Assembly (NCBI GenBank): GCA_964416385.1 | Contig: CAYQDW010000013.1 | Location: forward strand, 1-46,139 | DNA length: 46,139 bases | Source of the DNA: JAUHWL01 sp964416385 | GTDB lineage: Bacteria > Bacteroidota > Bacteroidia > Flavobacteriales > Schleiferiaceae | Reading direction: 5' to 3' | Part shown: positions 8,430 to 15,665 of the stretch, piece by piece | Numbering within the stretch: position 1 is the first letter of the stretch | Layout: each line of letters opens with the position of its first letter | Program-made: the position numbers and the translations under genes | The notes under the pieces: model-generated | The model's input: only the letters and a program-made list of their open reading frames with translations | Told to the model about the DNA's origin: nothing | The model's database searches: none

Positions 8430-9874
8430 CAACCTTGGTTATATCACTTCTTTTTATTGGGTACTACCTCTTGGTATTAGGTATTGTGTTTGGGGTGATT
8501 CTTGATAATCGCAACCCAGCAAAAACCTTTGCCTATTTACTTGTATTGCTTTTTTTACCGGTTATTGGCCTAGTGGTTTATTACATGTTTGGTCAAAATT
8601 TACGCAAGCAAAAGTTGTTTTCACGCAAAGGGTTAATAGACAATATTTATGTGAAAGAGTGGCAAGAAAAGCAAATGTTAGCCCTTAAAGATGTTGTACA
8701 AGAAGCCAGGCCGCTGTTACGCGAAAAAATTAAAATCGTAAACCTACTTGTTGCCAGTGAGGCCAGTATGGTTACCCTGCGCAATGAAACCTCAATTTTG
8801 TTTGATGGCGAACATATTTTTCCCCGACTATTTGATGATATACGCAGGGCCAAGCACCATATACACATAGAATTCTACATTTTAGAAGATGACAATTTGG
8901 GTAATGCTTTTAAGCAAATTCTCATAGAAAAAGCACAAGAGGGCATAGAGGTAAGGCTCTGTTATGATGATGTTGGTAGCCGTAGCCTGCCCAAAAAGTT
9001 TGTAGACCAATTGCGCTCTGCCGGTGTAGAAGTGTATGCCTTTATGCCCGTTTTTTGGCCGTATCTTACCAGCAAGGTAAACTTTAGAAACCATCGCAAA
9101 ATCGTGGTTATTGATGGTGAAATTGGCTATTTCGGTGGTGTAAATATTGCAGATCGCTATGCCAATGCTCAAGCGCATTTGCCCTATTGGCGTGATACGC
9201 ATTTGCGCATTTATGGTGAAGCGGTAAAATATGTGCAAATGCAATTTATGCTTAATTGGAAGTTTGTCTCGGGTATGGTGTTGCCCATAGACGAAACTTA
9301 CTACCCCGAAGTTGCCCCAAAAGAACAGCACATGATGCAGGTGGTAGCCTCGGGGCCAGATTCTGATTGGCCGGCTATTATGCAAGCGATTTTAATGGCT
9401 ATCAATACGGCAGAATCATATATCTATATTACAACGCCTTACTTTATCCCTAATGAAGAAATTTTAACGGCTTTACAAACGGCTGCTTTAGGTGGTGTAG
9501 ATGTGCAATTGCTCATCCCCGCAAAAGGTGATAGTGTGGTTGTACAAGCGGCCACCATGAGCTATGTTAAGCAATTGCTAGCTGCAGGGGTGCAGGTTTT
9601 CATGTATACCAAAGGTTTTCTTCATGCAAAAACAATGGTGGTTGATGATTTAATTGCAAGCGTAGGAACTACAAATATGGATAACCGGAGTTTTGAATTA
9701 AACTTTGAGATTAATGCGTTTTGCTATGATAAGGAGCTCAGTCTTGTACTGCGGCATCAATTTGAAAAAGACCGTACCACCAGCTCAAAAATAAGCCTTG
9801 CACGGTGGGAAAGGCGCAGGTTTATTAAACGAATTACTGAGAGTTTGGCGCGCATGTTTGCCCCATTGTTGTAG
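8426..9874 (+). CDS. cls: Cardiolipin synthase (phospholipase D family)
   Basis: This 482-residue protein has two N-terminal membrane helices (about 5-55), including the DNRNPAKTFAYLLVLLFLP motif of bacterial Cls. Two HKD catalytic motifs follow, HRKIVVID (His223) and HAKTMVVDD (His400), each trailed by GGVN and GTTNMDNRSFELNFE. It condenses two phosphatidylglycerols (or a close variant) to cardiolipin at the inner membrane. It is the last gene of the operon, coupled to the IYD-like gene by ATGA at 8426-8429. That places an anionic-lipid enzyme next to a Lol-type transporter and may hint at a lipid substrate. Length and motifs are complete. Confidence 0.94.
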   Translation: MTTLVISLLFIGYYLLVLGIVFGVILDNRNPAKTFAYLLVLLFLPVIGLVVYYMFGQNLRKQKLFSRKGLIDNIYVKEWQEKQMLALKDVVQEARPLLREKIKIVNLLVASEASMVTLRNETSILFDGEHIFPRLFDDIRRAKHHIHIEFYILEDDNLGNAFKQILIEKAQEGIEVRLCYDDVGSRSLPKKFVDQLRSAGVEVYAFMPVFWPYLTSKVNFRNHRKIVVIDGEIGYFGGVNIADRYANAQAHLPYWRDTHLRIYGEAVKYVQMQFMLNWKFVSGMVLPIDETYYPEVAPKEQHMMQVVASGPDSDWPAIMQAILMAINTAESYIYITTPYFIPNEEILTALQTAALGGVDVQLLIPAKGDSVVVQAATMSYVKQLLAAGVQVFMYTKGFLHAKTMVVDDLIASVGTTNMDNRSFELNFEINAFCYDKELSLVLRHQFEKDRTTSSKISLARWERRRFIKRITESLARMFAPLL

Positions 9875-9879
9875 TATAG

Positions 9880-9897
9880 TTAGCCATCTTTGGCTAA
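9880..9897. terminator. Inverted repeat between convergent genes (weak terminator candidate)
   Basis: TTAGCCA (9880-9886) and TGGCTAA (9891-9897) form a perfect 7-bp stem with a 4-nt loop, 6 nt after the cls stop and between two convergent transcription units. There is no U-run on either side, so it is not a canonical intrinsic terminator and may only stabilise the 3' ends. Confidence 0.35.
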
Positions 9898-9941
9898 ATC
9901 AGCAAACCTTTCGGCCAAACATTTTATACGCAATGTATTTT

Positions 9942-12104
9942 CTAAAACCAAAACCCTAAACTAATGTAGGTGTAGATTCGGGCATGGTTACTAGACCCCA
10001 TAATGGTGAGTTCTAACGGACCAATGGGGCTTTTATAAGCATATGATAAACCATAGCCATCTAGAATTATAGAAGCATTAAAAAGGTCGTTAACCGTAGC
10101 TTCTACAGTGCCAACATTGGCTTTAAAAGTTAGAAAGTGATTTTCAAACGGTTCATAATATACAAGGGCGTTTATACTGCCAAAGTTTCTACCAATAAGT
10201 TCCATAAATCGGTAACCAATAAATGGAAAGGTAAAGTTGATATAGTTTTGACCTAGTCCGCCTACAAAAACGTTAAAAGGATAATCAAGTGTGCCGCCAA
10301 TAGTTGCTGCACCCGTAAAACCTGCTTCTAAACCGAAGTTATGTGATAAGCTTATGGCCTGCTTGTATTCAAGCCCAACCACAGAGCTGGCTTCCTGTGT
10401 AATATTTTCGGCCGTAGGCCAAATAACATTGGCCTTGCTTTGTATAGAAAAGCCCTTGGTAGGCCTAAAGCTTCTATTTCTAGAGTCAATATCAATAAAC
10501 GCATGATAAATAAGGTAGGCATTTCTGCTTTCTTCTACCCCTAAAAAGGGGATAGACTCTGAGAGATCAACAATATTCCACCGCAAGCCTGTGCCAATGG
10601 TGTAATTATTGGCAAACGTGCGCTGTGTAAATAAGTCAACCAAAAATGAAAATAGATTATACTGACTAACAGGTTCTAGATTTTTGTAAAGGCGCGGCTG
10701 AAAACGATTAAAAGAAAGTCTCAATCCAATAGATGGTATTAATCCTCCCTCTAAAAAATAAGCAATCTGGCCTCTTGGGTTCTCACTTATGGCCGCTTCT
10801 GCAATGAATTTAGAATTTAACAAACCTGCATTGAGTAGGGTGTAATTACTTAATAGGGCAATGCTAAAATCGTCATCGTAATGTAGGCCAAACCGCAGGC
10901 TATGTCGCGTTGAGGTAGGTTTTAGGCGGATATGCGCAGTGGGAAAGGTATCTTTATGGATGTACTGAAATTCTACTTTTTCATAATTGCGCGAACCGTA
11001 GAGCAAGTCTAAACCTCTATCTAAACGCTCAAGAGAATACATGCCTGTATCTTCTAGGTTTAGCGTTCTACGAATAATGCGCTCTTCTTTTGGTTTTACA
11101 CCTGTTATGTGTACACTATCAACAGGAAATTCTTTAAGGGGTGTTGCCAGTCTGGGCGTATGTACATTTGGCTGAAAACCCTGCTTTTGGGCAATATTGC
11201 TAAAGGTGTCTAAAAAGGCAATGGTGGCCTCATATCCTTTAATTATGATAGAATCTACCGCACTATAAGAGGTTATGTCGTACTGCCCGATTTCTGGTTT
11301 GATGATAACATCAGCAAGTTCTTTTTGCTCATTGTAGTACAGCATATTTGGAAAGCTGCCCACTTGCTCAAGTACTTCAACAATACTTTGTAGCTCGTCT
11401 TTTTTGTAAAGTGCGCCTTGTACATCAATAGCAATAACATAATCCATGTGCTTCATTTCTTTAAGCACCGCAATGGGCAAGTTATTGCGCACCCCACCAT
11501 CAACATACAAGCGGCCATTTATTTCATAGGGTGAAAAGATAGAGGGGTAGGCCACACTAGCGCGTAAAGCATCTGTAAGGCTACCGTGATCAAAGGCGAT
11601 GGCCTCGCCTGTTTCTAGATCAGTAGCCATGCATAAAAAAGGTATGGGGAGGTCTTCAAAGTTGGTTACATCATGGTGGCGCATGGTAAGAATGCTGAGC
11701 ACTTTGAGCATGTAATGGCCATAGTTAAAGGCTTTGGGCAGTGAAAAATTGCCTTTTTCTAAAGCTATGCTCAGCAGGTACAGTTCATCATTACGGTTAA
11801 AGTAAGGAAGTCTGTCGCGCGGAATTTCGCCAGAGAGCAGTTGGTCCCAGTCTACTTGTGCCAGGGTTTGCTCTATTTCATCAACCGTATAACCCATGGC
11901 ATACATCGCGCCAATAACAGCGCCCATGCTTGTGCCACTAATGTAGTCTATGGTTATGCCAGATTGTTCTATAGCTCTAAGCGCACCAAGTTGTGCAAGG
12001 CACTTTGCACCGCCACCACTAAGGGCCAACCCCACTTTTGGGCGCTCTTGTGCATTTACAACAGCCAAGAAAAAAAGGAAACAAATGCTTAATCTATAGC
12101 GCAC
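9942..12104 (-). CDS. Patatin-like phospholipase fused to a POTRA/beta-barrel
   Basis: This protein of about 720 residues has a signal peptide (MRYRLSICFLFFLAVVNA, then QERPK). A patatin domain follows: glycine-rich oxyanion segment SGGGAKC (29-35), nucleophile elbow GTSMG with Ser59, and catalytic Asp202 in DGG. The remainder looks like a POTRA-type module (near EERIIRRTLNLEDTGMY) followed by a surface-antigen barrel ending in GFWF. This matches the PlpD/type Vd autotransporter-like family. The usual Gly after the basic residue of the oxyanion motif is Cys35 here. GTG 12104 is preferred because it gives a compact signal peptide and clears the uvrC stop; TTG 12128 would overlap uvrC by 20 nt. 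Confidence 0.88.
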   Translation of the reverse strand: MRYRLSICFLFFLAVVNAQERPKVGLALSGGGAKCLAQLGALRAIEQSGITIDYISGTSMGAVIGAMYAMGYTVDEIEQTLAQVDWDQLLSGEIPRDRLPYFNRNDELYLLSIALEKGNFSLPKAFNYGHYMLKVLSILTMRHHDVTNFEDLPIPFLCMATDLETGEAIAFDHGSLTDALRASVAYPSIFSPYEINGRLYVDGGVRNNLPIAVLKEMKHMDYVIAIDVQGALYKKDELQSIVEVLEQVGSFPNMLYYNEQKELADVIIKPEIGQYDITSYSAVDSIIIKGYEATIAFLDTFSNIAQKQGFQPNVHTPRLATPLKEFPVDSVHITGVKPKEERIIRRTLNLEDTGMYSLERLDRGLDLLYGSRNYEKVEFQYIHKDTFPTAHIRLKPTSTRHSLRFGLHYDDDFSIALLSNYTLLNAGLLNSKFIAEAAISENPRGQIAYFLEGGLIPSIGLRLSFNRFQPRLYKNLEPVSQYNLFSFLVDLFTQRTFANNYTIGTGLRWNIVDLSESIPFLGVEESRNAYLIYHAFIDIDSRNRSFRPTKGFSIQSKANVIWPTAENITQEASSVVGLEYKQAISLSHNFGLEAGFTGAATIGGTLDYPFNVFVGGLGQNYINFTFPFIGYRFMELIGRNFGSINALVYYEPFENHFLTFKANVGTVEATVNDLFNASIILDGYGLSYAYKSPIGPLELTIMGSSNHARIYTYISLGFWF

Positions 12105-12108
12105 CGCA

Positions 12109-13914
12109 TTAGTTTTTAACTTCTCCAAAATACGTTAAAATATGTTGGGCCTTAGCCCTGCCAACAGCCTTTTCTAGTTCTTGTGGGGAGGCATTTTTTA
12201 CACCTTTAACAGACTTAAACGTGCGTAAAAGGGTTTCAATTGCTTTGGGGCCAATATTGGGGATGTTTTCTAGTTCTGAAGTTACCGTGTTTTTTTCTCT
12301 GCGCTTGCGATGATGGGTAATACCAAAACGATGCGCCTCGTTACGCGCATGTTGTATGATTTTAAGTGTTTCGCTGCGTTTGTCAAGATAAAGCGGCACA
12401 GAGTCATTGGGGAAGTAGATTTCTTCTAGCCTTTTAGCAATGCCAATAATTGTTATTTCACCCCTTAATCCGAGTTTATCTAGACTTTTTAGCGCTGCGC
12501 TGAGTTGGCCTTTGCCGCCATCAATAATGATGAGTTGCGGTAAATCTTCGCCTTCGCGTTGTAAGCGACTATATCTGCGATAGATGACTTCCTCCATTGT
12601 GGCAAAATCATCGGGCCCAAGAACAGTTTTTACATTAAAATGGCGATAGTCTTTTTTGCTTGGCTTGCCATTCTTAAAAACCACGCAAGCACTAACGGGG
12701 TTGGTGCCTTGAATGTTGCTGTTGTCAAAACACTCAATATGGCGAGGAAGAACAGGCATACGCAGATCTGTTTTCATCTGCTCCATGATTCTATTTACAT
12801 GCCTGTCTGGGTCTACAATCTGAATATTTTTAAGCCTTTCGCTGCGATAATAACGCGCATTTTTCAAAGAAAGCTCAATAAGCCGTTTTTTGTCTCCGCG
12901 CTGTGGCACGTGAAAGGTCACATCTTTTAATGCGATATCTACCTCGTGGCTTGTGTAAATATCTCTGCTTTGGCTGCGGTAAAGCTGCCTAATTTCAGGA
13001 ATTGCAATTTCTAATAAGGCAGCTTCAGACTCATTCATTTTCTTTTTCAACTCTACCGTGTGTGCCTGAATCACCATCCCCTCTATAATCTTCAGGTAAT
13101 TTACATAGCCGTACGCGTTATCCGTAAAAACAGTAAATACGTCAACGTCTGAAATACTTGTATTAACAACGGTGCTTTTTGCTTGATAACGTTCTAATAG
13201 CGCTATTTTTTCTTTTGTTTTTTGTGCTGATTCAAACGCAAGGTTGGCCGCTTCTTCTTGCATTTGCTCTTTTAAGAGTCGCTTTACGGTAGATATGTTC
13301 CCGCGAATAATATCGCGTGCAGCATTAACATCACGCATATAATCGGCTTCGCTTTGCAAGTCTTCGCATGGCCCTTTACAGTTGCCAATATGATATTCTA
13401 GGCAGATTTTATGTTTGCCTGCGGCTATGCTTTCTTTACTCAGATTGAGGTTACAGGTGCGTAGTGGGTAAAGTTGTCTGATAAGCTCTAACACTGTTTT
13501 CATCACTCTTCCACTGGGGTAAGGCCCAAAGTATTCGCTGCCGTCATCAACGGGGTTGCGCATGGCATAAATGCGCGGAAAGCGCTCATTGCGAATCCGT
13601 ATCCAAGGATAACTCTTGTCATCTTTAAGCATCACATTATACTTAGGTTGATGCTGTTTGATGAGGTTGTTTTCTAATAAAAGCGCTTCTAGTTCATTTT
13701 CTGTAACAATCACCTTAATGTCGCGTATGCGCTTCACCAACATATAGGTTTTCGCGCTGTCATGACTTTTGGTAAAGTAGCTACTCACACGTTTTTTAAG
13801 GTCTTTGGCTTTACCCACATAGATAATCCGCCCGTTTTCATCAAGGTGTTGGTATACCCCTGGTTTATTGGGCAGCGTTTTTAAAATGTTTTGTAGATGT
13901 GGCGTAAGCTGCAT
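12109..13914 (-). CDS. uvrC: Excinuclease ABC subunit C
   Basis: This 601-residue protein has an N-terminal GIY-YIG nuclease domain (NKPGVYQHLDENGRIIYVGK), a UVR-like region near residue 210, the RNase H-like 5'-incision domain (IECFDNSNIQG, LIIIDGGKGQLSAA) and C-terminal helix-hairpin-helix repeats (IPNIGPKAIETLLRTF). It makes the dual incision in nucleotide excision repair with UvrA and UvrB. The length is normal for UvrC. The ATG lies only 5 nt downstream of a perfect TACTTTTG box, so the mRNA may be nearly leaderless. The patatin gene follows within a few nucleotides and may be co-transcribed. Confidence 0.97.
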   Translation of the reverse strand: MQLTPHLQNILKTLPNKPGVYQHLDENGRIIYVGKAKDLKKRVSSYFTKSHDSAKTYMLVKRIRDIKVIVTENELEALLLENNLIKQHQPKYNVMLKDDKSYPWIRIRNERFPRIYAMRNPVDDGSEYFGPYPSGRVMKTVLELIRQLYPLRTCNLNLSKESIAAGKHKICLEYHIGNCKGPCEDLQSEADYMRDVNAARDIIRGNISTVKRLLKEQMQEEAANLAFESAQKTKEKIALLERYQAKSTVVNTSISDVDVFTVFTDNAYGYVNYLKIIEGMVIQAHTVELKKKMNESEAALLEIAIPEIRQLYRSQSRDIYTSHEVDIALKDVTFHVPQRGDKKRLIELSLKNARYYRSERLKNIQIVDPDRHVNRIMEQMKTDLRMPVLPRHIECFDNSNIQGTNPVSACVVFKNGKPSKKDYRHFNVKTVLGPDDFATMEEVIYRRYSRLQREGEDLPQLIIIDGGKGQLSAALKSLDKLGLRGEITIIGIAKRLEEIYFPNDSVPLYLDKRSETLKIIQHARNEAHRFGITHHRKRREKNTVTSELENIPNIGPKAIETLLRTFKSVKGVKNASPQELEKAVGRAKAQHILTYFGEVKN

Positions 13915-13919
13915 GGGCG

Positions 13920-13927
13920 CAAAAGTA
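13920..13927 (-). promoter_or_regulatory. Promoter -7 box for uvrC (TACTTTTG)
   Basis: TACTTTTG on the minus strand is a perfect match to the Bacteroidota -7 consensus TAnnTTTG, with CGCCC and then the uvrC ATG directly after it. No convincing TTTG -33 element is seen at the expected spacing. The murI gene has the same arrangement, which supports the call. Confidence 0.5.
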
Positions 13928-13953
13928 GCAACCTGCGCTGCAGAATTGTGGCT

Positions 13954-15510
13954 TTATCGCAATATTGTTAGCTCCTGCCTAATTACTTCTGGCCGTGTGG
14001 AATTTTGCTGTGTTTTGGTAAGAATAACAAAGTAAACACCTTCTGGCAGAGGTTTCCCGTTTTGGGTGCCATCCCAAATCTCGCCAGCGTATTCTTTTTT
14101 AGCGTGCACCAATTGACCGCCTCGATTTAAAATTTGTAAGCTGAATGTCCCTTTTTCCTGTTCAGGAATTGAAATTTTAAAAAAATCATTCACGCCATCG
14201 CCATTGGGCGTAAATGCGTTGGGGATGAAGATGCGTGCATTCAGAGCTGCTTCATTAATACCAATGCCAGAACAGTTGGTAACTCTAAGAACAAGGGTAT
14301 CATATTCAAACATCGCGAAGCCGCACCGGTTTATCACGGTGTTACCATCGGTGCCTTTTTTAGAGTAGAGTATATAGTCGCCATTTTGGGTGATTGGGTT
14401 AAACAAGTTGAACGTAATGGTTTTGGTTTCGTCAAATACATCACAAATAGCGCTGGCACTTTTTATGGGTACGGGTAGTCCGTTTGGGTTGCTCATTCTG
14501 AAATCACTGCCATCAGCGGCAATTGAGTTACAGCGTATGGGCGTAGCAAATTCTAGGTTAAAAGTGCTATCATGGCACCAAAAGTCCATTGTTGGAAGGC
14601 CGCTTATAGGGTCTAAATATATGCCTGGAGCGTTATAATCAAGCAAAACGCTTTGAGCCACAGGATTACAATTCAGCCCAATGACCAATGTAATATCTCT
14701 TGTGGCGGTACCCACCAGATATGTTGTGCCCCACGTGGTATCGTTTCTAAACTCAAGAATTTCAAGGCGCACCGTAACCACTTCTAGCGCAGCTGGCGTA
14801 AATGTTAAAAATGGTGTGTTGCCAATAAATGACGCGTTCTGAGCTGGCGTTGTGGTGATGGGTTGTGTTGTGGTATACATAGGGGTATGGGCAAGGGGTA
14901 TGGCGGTGCACGAGCCGTTGCCGCCAAGGGGCGTTGCCAGGGTTATCAAAACAGAATCGGCATCACTTTCAGTAAATGGATTTGGCCAAACGGCATTTTG
15001 CCCAACGCAGTAGTCGAACTCAGGATAGCTCACAAATTGAGGTGAAGAGTTAGGGCCTTGCAGATTATTGAGCATCACCTTCAGCTTCATGCTAGAACTG
15101 CCTGGGCTATTTATGTTGTCGATAGCTTGACTGCGCAAACCAAGATCCAGTTGAAAACTAAAATCGCCACAAAGCCCTGGCAAAACGACAAGCCCACTGT
15201 AATGATTGGCAAAAAACGTGTTGGTATTGTTAGCACAAGGTATTTGATTTCCAACAGGTATCATGCCGCTATCTAGCATCAACGTTAAGGAGTCTGTGGC
15301 GAAGCATGAAGAGCAGACCTCAGTAATAAAACTATTGGGGATTACGGCACCGCTAAGTGTGTAATACAGCGTGAAATGTACCTGATAATGGTTAGGAATA
15401 CCTGTTGCGTTGCCTACGTATTCATAGCTTAAATCGCCATTATAGGTGTGCGAAGCGAATGTACCATGTAGGCTGATAGCGAAAAATATGGTGATAAGTA
15501 GTTTGGTCAT
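13954..15510 (-). CDS. Secreted protein with T9SS type B sorting domain (short paralogue)
   Basis: This 518-residue secreted protein has a signal peptide (MTKLLITIFFAISLHGTFA, then SHTYNGD). The N-terminal region has the GDLSYEYVGNATGIPNHY motif shared with the next two genes. A middle region starts at DYNAPGIYLDP, and the gliding-motility-associated C-terminal (CHU_C, type B) domain runs from IPNAFTPNGDGVNDFFKI to the end. It should pass the outer membrane via the type IX system and be retained on or released from the surface. Unlike its two neighbours it lacks the roughly 200-residue fibronectin-III-like stretch before the sorting domain. It ends 39 nt upstream of uvrC. Cargo function (adhesion, matrix or other) is unknown. 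Confidence 0.88.
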   Translation of the reverse strand: MTKLLITIFFAISLHGTFASHTYNGDLSYEYVGNATGIPNHYQVHFTLYYTLSGAVIPNSFITEVCSSCFATDSLTLMLDSGMIPVGNQIPCANNTNTFFANHYSGLVVLPGLCGDFSFQLDLGLRSQAIDNINSPGSSSMKLKVMLNNLQGPNSSPQFVSYPEFDYCVGQNAVWPNPFTESDADSVLITLATPLGGNGSCTAIPLAHTPMYTTTQPITTTPAQNASFIGNTPFLTFTPAALEVVTVRLEILEFRNDTTWGTTYLVGTATRDITLVIGLNCNPVAQSVLLDYNAPGIYLDPISGLPTMDFWCHDSTFNLEFATPIRCNSIAADGSDFRMSNPNGLPVPIKSASAICDVFDETKTITFNLFNPITQNGDYILYSKKGTDGNTVINRCGFAMFEYDTLVLRVTNCSGIGINEAALNARIFIPNAFTPNGDGVNDFFKISIPEQEKGTFSLQILNRGGQLVHAKKEYAGEIWDGTQNGKPLPEGVYFVILTKTQQNSTRPEVIRQELTILR

Positions 15511-15617
15511 GCTTTAAATTTCATGGGCGATAAATCTAATTTGAGAAAAACCAAAATGGCATATCAAATTAGCGATGGATGGTTATTCATACACGCAGCC
15601 AAAGGCACCAATGAATA

Positions 15618-15639
15618 AGCCCCCGCTATTGCGAGGGCT
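15618..15639 (-). terminator. Rho-independent terminator after the second T9SS cargo gene
   Basis: Arms 15618-15626 and 15631-15639 form a 9-bp GC-rich stem with a 4-nt loop. The one non-Watson-Crick position is C:A on the plus strand but a G:U wobble in minus-strand RNA, and a T/A-rich tail follows on that side. This fits termination of the gene ending at 15666. Confidence 0.7.
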
Positions 15640-15665
15640 CATTAAAGTTATCGGTTACGCAATGT

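Noticed and set aside
8882..9385. A 167-codon open frame antisense to cardiolipin synthase
   Set aside because: It lies wholly inside a gene with strong motifs and has no recognisable domain; a shadow frame.
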